A stretch of DNA of 64,000 nucleotides from Sclerotinia nivalis (GCA_029531795.1 JAPEIS010000011.1:2294001-2358000); one strand, 5' to 3'. Numbered from the stretch's first letter, positions 21,485 to 32,986 are shown. Notes: generated from the sequence alone by a model not told the origin. Made by a program: numbers and translations.

Positions 21485-24045
21485 TTTGTCGATGATGCAG
21501 CTAAAATATTTCTCCGAATTCGAAGTAAGTGTAATTGCGTTTATTTGAGATGTTCAATTGGAAAGTCTCCATTCAAACCCCTCAATATTATTTCGAATTT
21601 CCCAATTCGTTGGTCAAATTTCTCATACAAAAGTGCAAGAGCACGGGACCAAAGACTTCCTTATATATTTATTCTCCTACCAATTCGCCATTCCAACCAT
21701 AGTTTTGACCATTCAAACTATCTAGCGCCAAAAATTTAAAGTACCTTCAATTTCCTCTCCTGGGATCACAAATCACAGTCTAATTGACGCTACCCCATAA
21801 AGATCGCTTAGTCGAAACCAAAAGGGGTAAAGCACGAAACTTATATCGAGTTCGGTTACTTTAGAGTTGGAGCTAACACCCCCTCTTTTGTGTTTAGTAC
21901 TTTTTACTAAAGTATCATTAGTCTATTTTTGGATAGTTTTCGATCAGAAGATCTTTGTATGTAGGGACTTATTGAAGTATATAAAAGCCTCAATATCCAG
22001 AAATGATTTTTGACGCCATGCAATGGAGAAGCTCAGTTTCTCTGACTTTGAGTGTCATGCCTGCCCTCTCTGATTATGAAGATCTGGGGTAAGGACAAGA
22101 ATACCACTAAAAGATGGCTGATTTTTTAATCAGTGATGTCAGCTACAAGCATGTGAGGACTAATTAGTATGACTAGTTCAATCCCAAGTAGATTTTTGGG
22201 AGTCTAGATTCGCACATGACTTGCATATCCCCAAAACTCCACGGGTAGCGGGGAGATCTGGGTTTGCCCTCCGATGAGAATTATTGAATGATATGAGATT
22301 TTTAAAATTGTGCGGACGTTGAGTATTTAGTGTATCAATAGAAGCAAAGGGATGATTCGTTATGATAAGCAAAATACGATACTATTTCTCCGCTGGCGGA
22401 TTGTTCAATTTTCATTTCATCGTAATGAATTCCAGATCCCATTCCATGATGACGTACTTCATTCCGCCCCGCCTTGAAATCTGAATCCGCTCCGAGCTAT
22501 ATCGTGAACTACAAGGATATTGTGGGAACTTGAAGATGCCTAGTTAGTTTTTGAAAACTATCGGATTGCCGATTCTTGATATACGTTAGTAGGCCCAAAA
22601 AAAAACAATACCCCAGAGCACCACCCTCGATCACCCACCCCAACCCCGCTCCGCCAACATTTTCCCAATGTAAAAAGAACACTATACCCCTTTTAACCTT
22701 CTCTTTGACGGTCTTAAATCACTACTTCAGATGGATCTACTTGTTTATACCGCACTTGTCAGGATCCCCCTGCCAGACAAAAAAAATAGACATGCAACAT
22801 CACCCTCCTCAAATCACACTAAACCATTCCCACACTCTAAAATCACTAGAAAACTTCAAATTACTATTAATAATACAATACAATCCAACCATTATCAACC
22901 CCCCCACCCCTTCCTCCTCTGCCAAACAAAAATACAGATATTCAACACGACTCCTTCTCCTCAGGAAAAAAGTAAAATCACATCTCATCCCACGGTAAAC
23001 CACTCTGACTCTGACTCTGACTCTGACTCGGACTCCAATAACTCGAAAAACTCTATTCTTATATTATAATTCTTAATCCCACACCCCACCCCATTCATCA
23101 AGTGAAGTCCAGGTACCGTACCGTATCGTATTTTACAAGGTCAGCTCCTTAAGATATTTATACTTGATCATTTCATACATCTTCCTCCCATTTCCTCACC
23201 CTTTCTCATATCATACCGCCACAGTATATAACAAACCCATCCATCCACCATTCATCCATCCATCCACCATCTTCCAATCTTTCCTCCTCCACCACATCAC
23301 ACTTTTCTTTAACCTCCTCGTCACCCCTTTTCGCGTTCAAATATCCCTTAAACAACCCTAAATCACAGCACTAGATACAGACAAGCCGATAATCGGTGGT
23401 AGAAACTTCTCACCCCTTTCGTTTCCCTAACAAATCTGACCCGTAAAGTAATAAAAGAATAAATTATCCATTTACCACTTACCACCTGCAACCTACCCTT
23501 ACACACCATGTATTTCACAATTCACAACACACACTCACCACACACCTCACACGCCTTCAATCCAATAGAAAAAAGAACATAAATATCAATACTTCATTCG
23601 TGCTTAACTGAAATACCTATCTAGGTATCTATCTTTCGCCTTAACAAAGAAAGAAAAGAACTACTTACGCCCTCCCAAAAGCCACGCCAAGATACAATTC
23701 GTACAAGACAACAAGTCACCACGCATTTCTCTCTGCAGCGAAAACCAATCTTTCATACCATTCTTTCCACCCCCAACCTAGCCTAACCGCCATAAAAGTT
23801 CACTTTACCACCCAACCTCACTTCCAATCCCAAATCCTAGTCTCCGACCATGAAACTTTTCGTCCAGACACAGCACATCTCAATTTTTTGATGGCTCTAA
23901 GCACTTCCACCATCACGGTTCTTTCGATAGCTAGCCTACATAGAAAACACTTTATCAGCTAACTGAACTGTGATATTTCATATTCTAACTGCAACACTCT
24001 TCTAGGATTCTAGGAGTTAAAAGGAAAAAAAAAGGAAGAATAACA
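21485..24045. other. long intergenic region with a pyrimidine-rich block
   Basis: About 2.5 kb without a supported gene. From about 22590 to 23850 the plus strand is strikingly C/T-rich with CCACC, CATCCATC and CACACAC runs and a CTCTGA hexamer repeat at about 23001-23035. This resembles a long transcribed leader, but no plus-strand gene follows; the next gene is on the minus strand. Confidence 0.5.
23001..23035. repeat. CTCTGA microsatellite
   Basis: Five to six consecutive copies of CTCTGA, the last altered to CTCGGA. Confidence 0.8.
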
Positions 24046-25577
24046 TTATAAGGCGGAAAATGCCTCAGAGCGTCTCACTTCTTGTTCAACTTGAAGACCA
24101 TCAATGACAGGGGCAAGTTCACTAAGAATTTCATATGCCTTCTTATGAAATTCAAGTTGGGCAGCAATAAGATCGGCAAGGTTTCGGAGGGGCTCAGGGG
24201 TATCGAGGACCTAAATTTGTGCATTAGTTTTATCTTTACAATATACGACAAAAAGATGAAACATACATTCTTCATAACACCAACAGCTTCTTCAGTTTGT
24301 CCAACAAATTCATCCTCTGCCTGTTCAATCTCAACTCTAGCTTCTTCACTTAGCATCTCATCATCATTTCCATCATGTTGAGGAGCAGATTGACCCGGTA
24401 AATGCCATTTTGAATTCTTAGCCTTTGCTTTTGCAGCATCAAGCAATAATCTCGAATTCTCAACACTCCTTCTAGCACGAGTCGCAAACATCAAATTAGT
24501 ATTCAATGTTGTAGACCAACCTGCGAGGAAACGACTTTGAATTTGACTATCTTGTGCGAGTCTTGCTTCTCCAACTCGTTCCTCTGCAAGAGCGTATTTC
24601 TCAAGGGCAGTAGCTAAAGGATCTTCATTTCCAGAAGTATTTTGTTGTTGAAGGATTTGGCTAGATGCTAAAGATGCACGAGCGATTGCATGGTTGAAGG
24701 TTTTTGGTTGAGGTTTGGCGGATGGAGGAGCTGTAAGAGCAGCTTGAGCTTCGGCGGGGGATGTAGCAGAGGAGAGGAGGTGAACTTTTTCAGAAACAGT
24801 GCGACCAAGATCATTGAACTATTGTTAAATGGCATATTAGCAAACTTATCATACCAGGAGCTTCAGATTCAAAGAATTGCTGGTTGATGATTTTATCATC
24901 ATGGGGACAAGCCTCAAAACCCCCATAGCTCGCTGCGCTCGAAAATTTCGAACGTTGATATAGAAGCTTCCTCGCGCCCTCCCCCACCCCTAGGCAAGCT
25001 CCCAAATCCTTAAAACTCCCTGCGCCTGAAGATCTCCACATAAAACACCTTTCCCCGCACCAAACCGTCAGCCACCACGGCAGTGGCCCTCGGAGAGCCA
25101 GCGGAGCGTCATTTACCCATTCTCATTCTCGTATTCATTCCCATTCTCATCCATATCCCCCCCTTCCCCCCATAAAACAAAAACCAAAAAAAGAAACCTA
25201 CCGATTCGCTCAAATTCTGCGGATAATCATAACCCTCCTGATTGAAAGTCGCCGTCACCGCCAACATCTTCTGATGCACCTTCTTCAGGGCATCGACCCT
25301 CTTCTCCAACTCTATATAATCAGGCGGGAGCTGAGTTTTATCTTCGGATTGGCCGAGGCGCTCTTTAACGTATTGTTGGGTGCGCGCTGCGAAGGGTGTG
25401 AAGGTGGCTCTGGGGGTTGGGAGTGCATGTTAGTTAGTTGCTTGGTGTGTGATTGGGAGGGATGAAATGCCCATTCTCCCTTTTCCCGTTTCTTTTGTAG
25501 CTTGAATTTGGGATTTAGAAAATTACTTACGAGACATTCTTGCCAAAGGCTTGAAATTTGGAGAAATCCATATTCAT
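24046..25577 (-). CDS. GVP36: BAR domain protein, Gvp36-type
   Basis: Four exons on the minus strand: 25577-25531, 25409-25202, 24818-24267 and 24210-24046, giving 323 aa. Introns are 121, 383 and 56 bp with GT-AG ends. The start MNMDFSKFQAFGK and the segment RVDALKKVHQKML are typical of the fungal Gvp36/YIL041W group of BAR proteins, which bind curved membranes at the Golgi and in endocytosis. The third exon is mostly long amphipathic helix (coiled-coil BAR core, VENSRLLLDAAKAKAK), and the last exon ends the third helix (LIAAQLEFHKKAYEIL). Length agrees with yeast Gvp36 (about 326 aa). Oddity: intron 2 is several times longer than its neighbours and contains GC-rich repeats also found at 31.6 kb. 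Confidence 0.87.
24900..25113. repeat. GC-rich hairpin repeats inside the Gvp36 intron 2
   Basis: Two modules. Module A at 24900-24942 has the hairpin CATGGGG...CCCCCAT followed by CTCGCTGCGCTCGA. Module B at 25072-25113 has CCACGGCAGTGGCCC and GAGCCAGCGGAGCG. The same two modules occur, in the opposite order but the same orientation, at 31621-31728. GC content is far above the surrounding sequence. Confidence 0.75.
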
Positions 25578-26487
25578 GTATTTATCTTTCTATCGTATGG
25601 TATGGTCCCCAGATATACGATGCTAGTTTGGTGATTTGGATAATTGTATACCTGGCGGACGGGCTTTGTTTTGATATGGTAAATAGAGAGAGGGTTGATG
25701 TTGATGATGTTGCTTGTTCACATGGAATTGATAGCTTAGCTTAGCTTGATTTTGCCTAAGGTTACAATCATCTTCACGTGAGAGCTGATAAGAAACTGGA
25801 TCAAGACTTGGTGATAATTATTCACTATGAATGGGGACATGAATTCCTCTGTTCCTTAAGTTATAGTTATAATATCATTCTCATGGCTAGCTATACCTTT
25901 GAACATGTTATCAATCAAACGGTAAAATTATATTCGAGGGTATCTCCAAATGCAACTATATAACCTCCATAACCGCTTTTCAACACTCGCGCAACCTCGA
26001 GTAAATTGGTTTGTGTGAGCAGAAAAAGTATATAGCTTTTCCATACTGATAATATCCACCAACGTCTTCTCGTCCATAAGTTTAAACTTCCAACCGGTCA
26101 GCCTCGAAAGTTTTGTACTTATTCCATCCATTTTAAATCCAAAATCTTCCTGGAGTTGGTATGTTTTGACTTGATAATAGTATCAATGGTTTATGAAGAC
26201 TATATGCAAAGAACATCATCCCTAATTTCCGAGAATGGCAGGACATTGTGTTTAAGGATGATGCCAACCATCTTATGATTCTCTTTGCATATCCAAAATG
26301 ACTCCTGTCTTTTCACTTGGCACAACGCAATGGTAGTTAGACAAACACTTTCCCGATTATGATCACCACCGAAAAGAGATGTTTCAACGTGATTTTGATA
26401 GGAAACCTATCCATTCTGGCCCCGTCATCTATCGAGTATACCAAACGTCGAAGTATCCAAAAGCCCTCCAAGCCTGAGATATCATGC
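25578..26487. other. intergenic region with a methyltransferase-like relic
   Basis: Between the 5' end of the BAR gene and the 3' end of the N-acetylglutamate synthase gene. Apart from the relic listed at 25919-26140 there is no supported coding sequence. Confidence 0.5.
25919..26140 (-). pseudogene. possible methyltransferase fragment, frame-broken
   Basis: Two adjacent minus-strand frames look like consecutive parts of one protein. The upstream frame (26131 to about 26003) has GWKFKLMDEKTLVD. The downstream frame (about 26002 to 25920) has LLEVARVLKSGYGGYIVAFGD, which resembles the E-x-x-RVLKPGG motif of class I SAM-dependent methyltransferases. A frame change separates them and no start is present. 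Assignment rests on this motif alone. Confidence 0.3.
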
Positions 26488-28841
26488 TCAATCCTGAATC
26501 CCCCTTTTATCTGCCCAAGAAGGTTCAATCACCTTACACACAGCTTCATAATCTTTAAAACTTTGATGATCCATATTTTCTTCGGGTGTCGTAAAGAACA
26601 TTGTCCAATTCGTGTCAGGTAGCTTTAGGGTAGCTCTACTACGCTCAAAATACCACTTGTTCACTAGATTATCCTATAATCTAATTAATACCAAATCAAA
26701 ACCATGAAAAAAATGTTAATTCTTACCTTACGACTCCTCCAGCATACACCACCGGGGAAACAATCACGAACCATAGACTTGAAAACGACATCCGCAACAC
26801 CGCCGGATCCTTGACTTTTCTTTAGAACAGCAAATTTATCAAGGTATGGTACCATCCGTTTTCGACTTTCTTCACTTCCATCATCAGGAACTCCAGGTGG
26901 AAGTTCCCATGTGAGCAATGCTCCCCCCTCATATTCGCCAGCAATGATAACTCCAGCTACACGATTGTTGACACGTCGTAGGTAATGCTGGACATCAAGT
27001 TTCTTATTGAAAGAGTCCTCAATTAAATGTACTAGACGAGGAAGATCAATTTGAGGATCTGTTAAGCTTATCTGTGGGACACCAGCGATAGGTGGTTGCC
27101 AAGGAGTAGTTTTTGGATCTGGAAAAATGATCACTGGCATCCCATGTTTCGCAAATGTGGTTGGGGCAAATTTCGTTGACGAGGAAATTGGTTCGTTTTT
27201 ATCCATTGGTCCTAGTCTTCCAACAGGAAGTGATGAAGAAAAAGCTGGTTTGTCTGTAAGTAGATTATGAATTAGTGGATTTCGTTGTCGTCGTGTGCCG
27301 ACCCCGGCGGCCTTAAATTCTGGTTGCTTTTCAGAATTCGCCGCTTCATCAGGTGTAGTTATCAAAGCAGAAGAACTGGGCGGTAATAGGGCTAGAGTAC
27401 TTCGAACCAATTCCAAGTTTTCTAAATGAAATTTCATTCTTGGATCTTGCTTTGCAGGTGACCCATTTTGAAGCGGGGGTGAATTCTCAAGCTCGCCAGG
27501 TTTGTTTTCGGTAAAACTGGAAAGGGGGGTTGCATCGCCAATGCTGGAATTCGGGCTTGCTTTAGGTAGTGTTGGTTTCTGGGACGTTTCACTATACATT
27601 CCTCCTCTGTTGATAAGGTCTTGCTTCGCCAATTCATATTCTTGTTCCATGTTCAAAAAAACATGGTAACCATTTTTCCGATCGGACGCCGGGATACCCC
27701 CAAGTGGATCAACCAAGATTAAACGATCAAGCGAAACCTCACTTCGTAAGGCTTGTAAGCGCTCCTTGACAACATTAGGATGTTCATCCGGTGATTTAGT
27801 AGACCATAGTCCTGCAAATTCCCGAGTGAGAGCCAAGACAACATCATTAGCCGTGACTGATACTACAGTCTGAGTAGTATCCGTATGTCCTATTGAAGGA
27901 ATAACAGGAAGTACTCCTCGTCTCAAAGGTGTCATCAATAGCTCCCGGAGTGTCACATGTACCTTGCCTTTCAAATAAGGTTGCTGTTCGAAATCGGATC
28001 CATCCTCTGCGATTCCTATCACATTGTCCACCAGCCGCGCTTCTGTTCCAGACGCATCAATGGCAGCCACAACACGAGCTGCCTGCTCTTTAACCATATT
28101 TCTCCATTCGCGGTTGGATATTTTCAAAAGAGTATCGCTTCCATCATCACAATCCACCACAACAGTACTCACTAATCCAAGCCTGCTTAATCTTGATAAT
28201 GTTTTCCCAATCCCACTCAATGTTTCATCATCTAGCAGCTGCGGAGCTCTGATTTTAACCAACGCAACATGTAGTAGCGGTCCCTCTGGTGCGGATTTTG
28301 GTAGCACTGGTTGTTGTACAAACTTTGGACTCTCTGCCACAGCTCTTGTGGCCGTATAAATGCTTCCCAAGTTGGCCCCATTTTCAGTTGATTTTTGTTG
28401 GGTGAATTCTTGATTTTTCGATTTTGGAGGAGCGGTATTTGGCGGTTTGAAGTTTTGAATATAAGAACGTGCTTCTCGTTTGGTTGCAGAAGAACCAAGG
28501 ACGGATAGAAAGAAGTCCTAAGCTGGTGAGCATCTCAATTGACAGGTTCAATGGCATGAACCTACTCTATCAATAGCTTTAGCCTTCTTCTTGGCTTGAT
28601 GTTGGGTTGAAAGCTTTTCGCAGGTCTCCTTTGCCAATTCCTCTCTCACTCGACTAGCTGCAGATTGATTCGAAGTATATGTGCGCCGTTTATCATTGCT
28701 TTGACTGAGACAATTGCCACGTTTTGTTAATGATTGAATCTTGTAGAAGTTTAGCAATGTTACACCACAGAATGTGAGTTGACTCACGTTATGAGCAGCC
28801 ACTTCTTTGCCCTTTTTCAAGGCTAAGTTTTGCAATAACAT
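26488..28841 (-). CDS. ARG2: mitochondrial N-acetylglutamate synthase
   Basis: Four exons: 28841-28788, 28739-28566, 28517-26727 and 26673-26488, with introns of 48, 48 and 53 bp, giving 734 aa. It makes N-acetylglutamate from acetyl-CoA and glutamate, the first step of arginine biosynthesis in the mitochondrial matrix. The N-terminus is basic and Ser/Thr-rich with few acids ([35 protein letters not shown]), consistent with a mitochondrial presequence. The middle has a degenerate amino-acid-kinase-like domain; the C-terminus carries the NAGS acetyltransferase domain with [43 protein letters not shown] and, only after splicing intron 3, [18 protein letters not shown], which is diagnostic. A short out-of-frame upstream ORF overlaps the start. 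Confidence 0.93.
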
Positions 28842-28848
28842 ATTGCAT
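28789..28848 (-). promoter_or_regulatory. overlapping uORF at the NAGS start
   Basis: An ATG at 28848 lies 7 nt before the main ATG (28841) in another frame and opens a 19-codon ORF that stops at 28789-28791, just before the first donor. Ribosomes starting there would miss the main start, so it could reduce translation. Whether the transcript includes it is not known. Confidence 0.4.
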
Positions 28849-29639
28849 GTTGATTGAAATTATTCACAATAATTCATTTGGTAGTAATAAGAAGGAGAGT
28901 GGATCAGGAGCATAGTTTTTCGAGTGAAGATAAATTGTTGTAAGTAGCAACAAAGAGAGAGAGGCATTTTAATATATGAAGTACGAGCGAGTATTGCTTG
29001 CTTGTGCGAAAGATTTGACTCCACACTTTTCATCCGATAACGCTATGCGATAAGCTCTTGTCCACACGTGAAAAGGTGGAAATGAATGAAGAACTTCACA
29101 AACCTCTTACTCCGGTTACGTCATTATCTGGTCAATAGAGTATCTACTCAAGTATCTAGGTAGGTAGGGTAGGTAGGTAATATTTTCATATTTTGAATTG
29201 AGTGTTTGGTCTGTATAGTACATATAGTAAGTGCATATAGTAAGTGCATATAGTAAGTGCATATAGTAAGTACATATAGTAACAATTAGTCTTGAGAACA
29301 TGTTACTTGCATAGCAAAACAATGAGATGAATATATGAGTACTAGGTATCTACCTACCTACTACTCGAGTAAGTATATCGGTGTTTATAGAAGAACATCC
29401 CCCCCTCTTGCTTTTCTCAACCAACCACTTACGTCGGATGCATTCCGCTGGTCCCACTCCCACTCCCACTGGCATTTCGTAACTCCGATATAACACGAAA
29501 ATCTATGTAATCATCTATCCAAAATCGAGATCATAAATGTCCTTGAATTGTCTTCCAGAAGAATCGTGGAATTAAGAAATACACACTTTCCCTAATTAGA
29601 AATCATCATATTCACAAAATCTCCTAAGCATCAAACAAA
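28842..29639. other. divergent intergenic region with short repeats
   Basis: Shared promoter region of the NAGS gene (-) and the dehydrogenase gene (+). Contains a 13-bp tandem repeat at 29222-29284 and GGTA-type runs at 29158-29180 and 29345-29360. No supported coding frame. Confidence 0.55.
29222..29284. repeat. 13-bp tandem repeat
   Basis: About 4.5 copies of AGTAAGTGCATAT, nearly perfect, in the divergent promoter region between NAGS and the dehydrogenase gene. Confidence 0.85.
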
Positions 29640-30634
29640 ATGGGTCTTCAATTAGGATGGATTGGTCTTGGAAACATGGGCAGAGTAAGCTTCCTCCAAC
29701 CACTCTCGAGCTACCTACCCCGCAGCAGGAACATAAGGGACACAATTAACATATTTCATAGGGCATGTGCAAGAACCTTGTAGAGAAAGGTCAACTCGAT
29801 AAACCCCTCATACTCTACAACCGCACAACAAAGCGTGCAGAAGATCTCAGCGAATCCCTTCCATCCGGCAAATCCACCGTCTCCTCTTCTATTACAGATC
29901 TTGTTTCCAGATCCGATATCATCTTTACATGTGTAGGAGACGATGATGCTATCAATGAAACAATCGATGCAGGTATCAAGAATGGTGCGGCTGGAAAACT
30001 CTTCGTTGATTGTTCGACTGTTCATCCAGACACCACGGAAGGATTAGCGAAAAAGATTGGTGCTGCCGGAGGAGACTTCGTTGCATGCCCAGTTTTCGGT
30101 GCTCCGGCTATGGCAGAAAGTGGACAACTTATTTGCGTACTTGCTGGACCAAAAGAAAGTGTAGACAAGGTGAAGCCTTACACTAAAGGAGTTATGGGTA
30201 AAGCCATTCTCGACTTTGGTGGACAACCAGTTGGAAAAGCTACACTGTTGAAGGTTATTGGAAATACCTTTATACTTAATATGGTTGAGGTTCTTTCGGA
30301 AGGTCATGTCCTTGCAGAGAAAACTGGCTTGGGTACTGAAAATCTCCATCAGTTTATCGAAGCATTGTTCCCAGGTCCATATGCTGCATACTCGAGCAGA
30401 ATGTTGTCAGGCGATTATCACAAACGAGAAGCACCATTATTTGCAGTTGACTTGGCCAGAAAGGATGCAAGACATGCGATGACGTTAGCGAAGAGTGCTG
30501 GTACTCAAATGAAGGCAGTTGAAGTCGCAGATGCTCATTTGGAGCAGGTGAAGAATCACAAGGGAGAAGCTGGTGATATCGGTGCCATTTATGGAGCTGT
30601 TAGACAGGAAGCCGGCCTTAAATTTGAGAACTAA
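29640..30634 (+). CDS. 3-hydroxyisobutyrate dehydrogenase / beta-hydroxyacid dehydrogenase family
   Basis: Two exons: 29640-29684 and 29762-30634 with a 77-bp intron, giving 305 aa. The intron interrupts the Rossmann motif right after GLGNMG. The N-terminal NAD(P)-binding domain reads WIGLGNMGRGMCKNL, with the family's D-C-S-T (FVDCSTVHPD) and CPVFGAPAMAESGQL. The C-terminal domain has the catalytic Lys179 and Asn183 in GKATLLKVIGN. Family members oxidise beta-hydroxyacids such as 3-hydroxyisobutyrate (valine catabolism) or reduce glyoxylate/succinic semialdehyde; the exact substrate is not decidable by eye. No mitochondrial presequence is visible, which argues for a cytosolic relative rather than the classical mitochondrial HIBADH. 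Confidence 0.9.
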
Positions 30635-30959
30635 ACTATGGAATATTGATTTTGAAAAATAAAAAAAGTCATGGAAATCATAAAAAGAGAAATGTAAATA
30701 TGTAATAATTGAATTCTGCCGGTTCACAAATAATAAATAATTATGTATGTTGATCGCATGAAATATTTTGTACTCTGTAGATTAATGTAAGAGTAGTGAA
30801 AAGAAAGTGCTAATGCGCCAAGCTAATAAATCCTTAGCACAAAGTCACCTTGAACCAAGCTCCATCAATAATCACCAACCTCGAATTAAAACAACAGCCT
30901 TGAGCAACTCCCAAACCTCCAAATTCAGACCTCACAACCTCACCATCACAACCTTCAAC
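30635..30959. other. short intergenic region
   Basis: AT-rich 3' flank of the dehydrogenase gene followed by a C/A-rich leader for the next gene. Nothing else seen. Confidence 0.55.
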
Positions 30960-31451
30960 ATGGCAAACGGGTATGTTTATTTCTAGTCTACCAATCATCT
31001 CAATGCGGGAGCAAAAAACATGGCTAACACGATGGTTTGAATAGTGGGAGCATCATCATCGGCCTCATCATCACAGTGCTTGCCGCTGTTGTAGCATGGT
31101 TCCTTTCTCCTAAAGGCGAAACTCAAACGTATGTATCTATAGCGCTCTAATCTATCATGTCGAAATCGCGATGGATGGATATGAACTGGCAAAACTTCGA
31201 GATATCGGGGACTAATTTGTTGGTTTATAGAATCTGGCGCAGTTCACTCATCCTCTCCTTCGCAAGTTGTTATGTCATGTGGGGTACGTACTCCAATCGC
31301 ATCAAACCATACTACACGGATTAGAAAATAGGAGGAATAGGTACTAATGATGATAATAGCGATTACGTTCTTGGCGCAATGGCATCCACTTATTACGCCC
31401 CGAAGAGGAGACTTGAGACCGGAATATGCGAGACATATGAGTGGTTATTAG
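30960..31451 (+). CDS. VMA9: V-type proton ATPase subunit e
   Basis: Small gene in four exons: 30960-30970, 31045-31128, 31231-31283 and 31360-31451 (introns 74, 102 and 76 bp), giving 79 aa. It is too fragmented to show as one ORF. The product has two membrane helices (IIIGLIITVLAAVVAWFL and SLILSFASCYVMWAITFL) joined by SPKGETQTIWRSS and ends with LAQWHPLITPRRGDLRPEY, the conserved tail of subunit e (Vma9). This is a Vo-sector subunit required for assembly of the proton pump on vacuole and endomembranes. Length matches yeast Vma9 (73 aa). The gene is convergent with ARV1. Confidence 0.93.
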
Positions 31452-31993
31452 AGATGGACAAACTTGATGATATGATGGCAGAGAGAGAAGGAAGAAGAAT
31501 GAAATGTATTATTTGGCGTTCTTGGGATGGATTCGACTCTAATAGAGGAATGAAATAAGGCTCGTGTATAGTTATAGGGGTTTTTTGTGGTAATGGAAGC
31601 TTTTCAACAAATAGTCTGCCTCCACGGCAGTGGCCCCCGGAGGGCCAGCGGAGCGACATTTCTATTGATTGTTCAATTGTTTTCCATGGGGGCAAGCCCT
31701 CAAACCCCCATGTCCTCGCTGCGCTCGAGTGATTCGTCTATGGGTTTACAAAAAGGATATGGCCGCTGGAGCGTACCTGTGTTTTACGGAGTCTATACTT
31801 GTGCAATGAACTTGAGGGTTGGCATGCTCATTTGCTTTCGGGAAATGGGTCTTGAAGACAAATGGACGTGCTGGTTAGCAATTGCAGCACTTTCCCGGAG
31901 GTTCCATTATCAGTCGCTTCAACGTCAATTACCCATGATAACTGAGATATATGGCATTTATGTTCATTTCATCGTGTATCTTAACACTCCCAG
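31452..31993. other. convergent intergenic region carrying GC-rich hairpins
   Basis: Between VMA9 (+) and ARV1 (-). The only notable content is the GC-rich repeat pair at 31621-31728. Confidence 0.55.
31621..31728. repeat. GC-rich hairpin repeats, second copy
   Basis: Module B (CCACGGCAGTGGCCC, then GGAGGGCCAGCGGAGCG, including the palindrome GGCCCCCGGAGGGCC) at 31621-31660 is followed by module A (CATGGGGGCAAGCCC, then CCCCCATG and CTCGCTGCGCTCGA) at 31685-31728. Both modules are near-identical to those at 24900-25113, but in the reverse order. Confidence 0.8.
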
Positions 31994-32986
31994 TCACCCT
32001 AATCCCAACCTACCACCCCATTCCCTACCCAACTCCACAAGCGCCCATAGCGCTTTCCCATCCGCCGCTACCCCTGAATCCCCTACTGTATCAACACCAT
32101 CCAAACCTATTGCCCAAAGTATTCCCCTTCCAACCATCCACCTGCTAATAGCACCCACCGTCGCAAGTATCGCCGCAGTCCCATACCCACAATCAAGCAG
32201 TATCTTTAGTGCCTCCACATTATTCGCAACAACAGCACATCCCAAACTCCTCGCCGCAGCCGGTACATCATATTCCCATATGACCATGAGAATAGGAAAT
32301 AATTTCGTAGAAGACGAGACGAGTAGAGCCGTTGACACGGAATTCGGACGCGTATATTTTGGGAGAAGTCCGAGGAATACTAGGGGTGAAAAGGGCGAGG
32401 AAGTGAGGAAACGGATGGAGAGGTGGAAACTTAATGTTGAGAGGGCGCAGAGGAGGAGGAAGAACATATATTGGAAGACGATGGGTTGCTTGGCTAGACG
32501 AAGGAAATTCGTATTATCTGTTTCAATGGGGGTGGATACCGGAGCAGTGGTTTGTTTTTCGATTCGTGCCCATGTGAGATAGACATCGAAGAGGAGGAGT
32601 AGAATACCGAGACGGATTATCGATGGCTTGGGAATGTCAATATATCATAAGATTGTAATAGGAGGGGGGAGGAATATCATACATCAAATTGATCATGTTC
32701 TCTCATCAAAGTATTATGCAATAAATGTCTATAAACCTTTCGCGCAACCAAAACAATCAGCTAAACCCCCGCATATTATAGAATAAGTTTGAAAGGGAAA
32801 ACAAACCTGTGGTTTAATCAAAACCAAATCAATAAATAAAACCACAAAATCATGCTCAACATATTTATCGCAAAATCGTCCACAATTCTTACAGACGGTT
32901 AATCGTACTCCATGACCGGTTGATCCGCCCGAATACTCGGTGTAGAGCTGTGTAGTCGGATATCGACATTCGATACAGATGGGCAT
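31994..32986 (-). CDS. ARV1: ARV1 family lipid homeostasis protein
   Basis: Three exons: 32986-32807, 32760-32683 and 32626-31994, with introns of 46 and 56 bp, giving 296 aa. The N-terminal Arv1 homology domain is complete: two CxxC pairs (Cys4/Cys7 and Cys32/Cys35) in a zinc-ribbon-like arrangement, then DKYVEHDFVVLFIDLVLIK and, after splicing, VYRHLLHNTL. The rest has several hydrophobic spans and the conserved KLFPILMVIWEYD and ANNVEALKILLDCGY. ARV1 is an ER membrane protein involved in sterol distribution and GPI-anchor/sphingolipid metabolism. Length is normal. A 331-codon plus-strand ORF overlaps it and is a shadow. Confidence 0.94.

Noticed and set aside
29158..29360. Possible CRISPR-like or regulatory array from short repeats near 29.2 kb
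   Set aside because: The units are directly tandem without spacers; this is a simple 13-bp tandem repeat.
31587..32582. 331-codon plus-strand ORF
   Set aside because: It lies antisense to the well-supported ARV1 exon 3 and starts in the GC-rich repeat; composition is that of a shadow frame and no domain is present.
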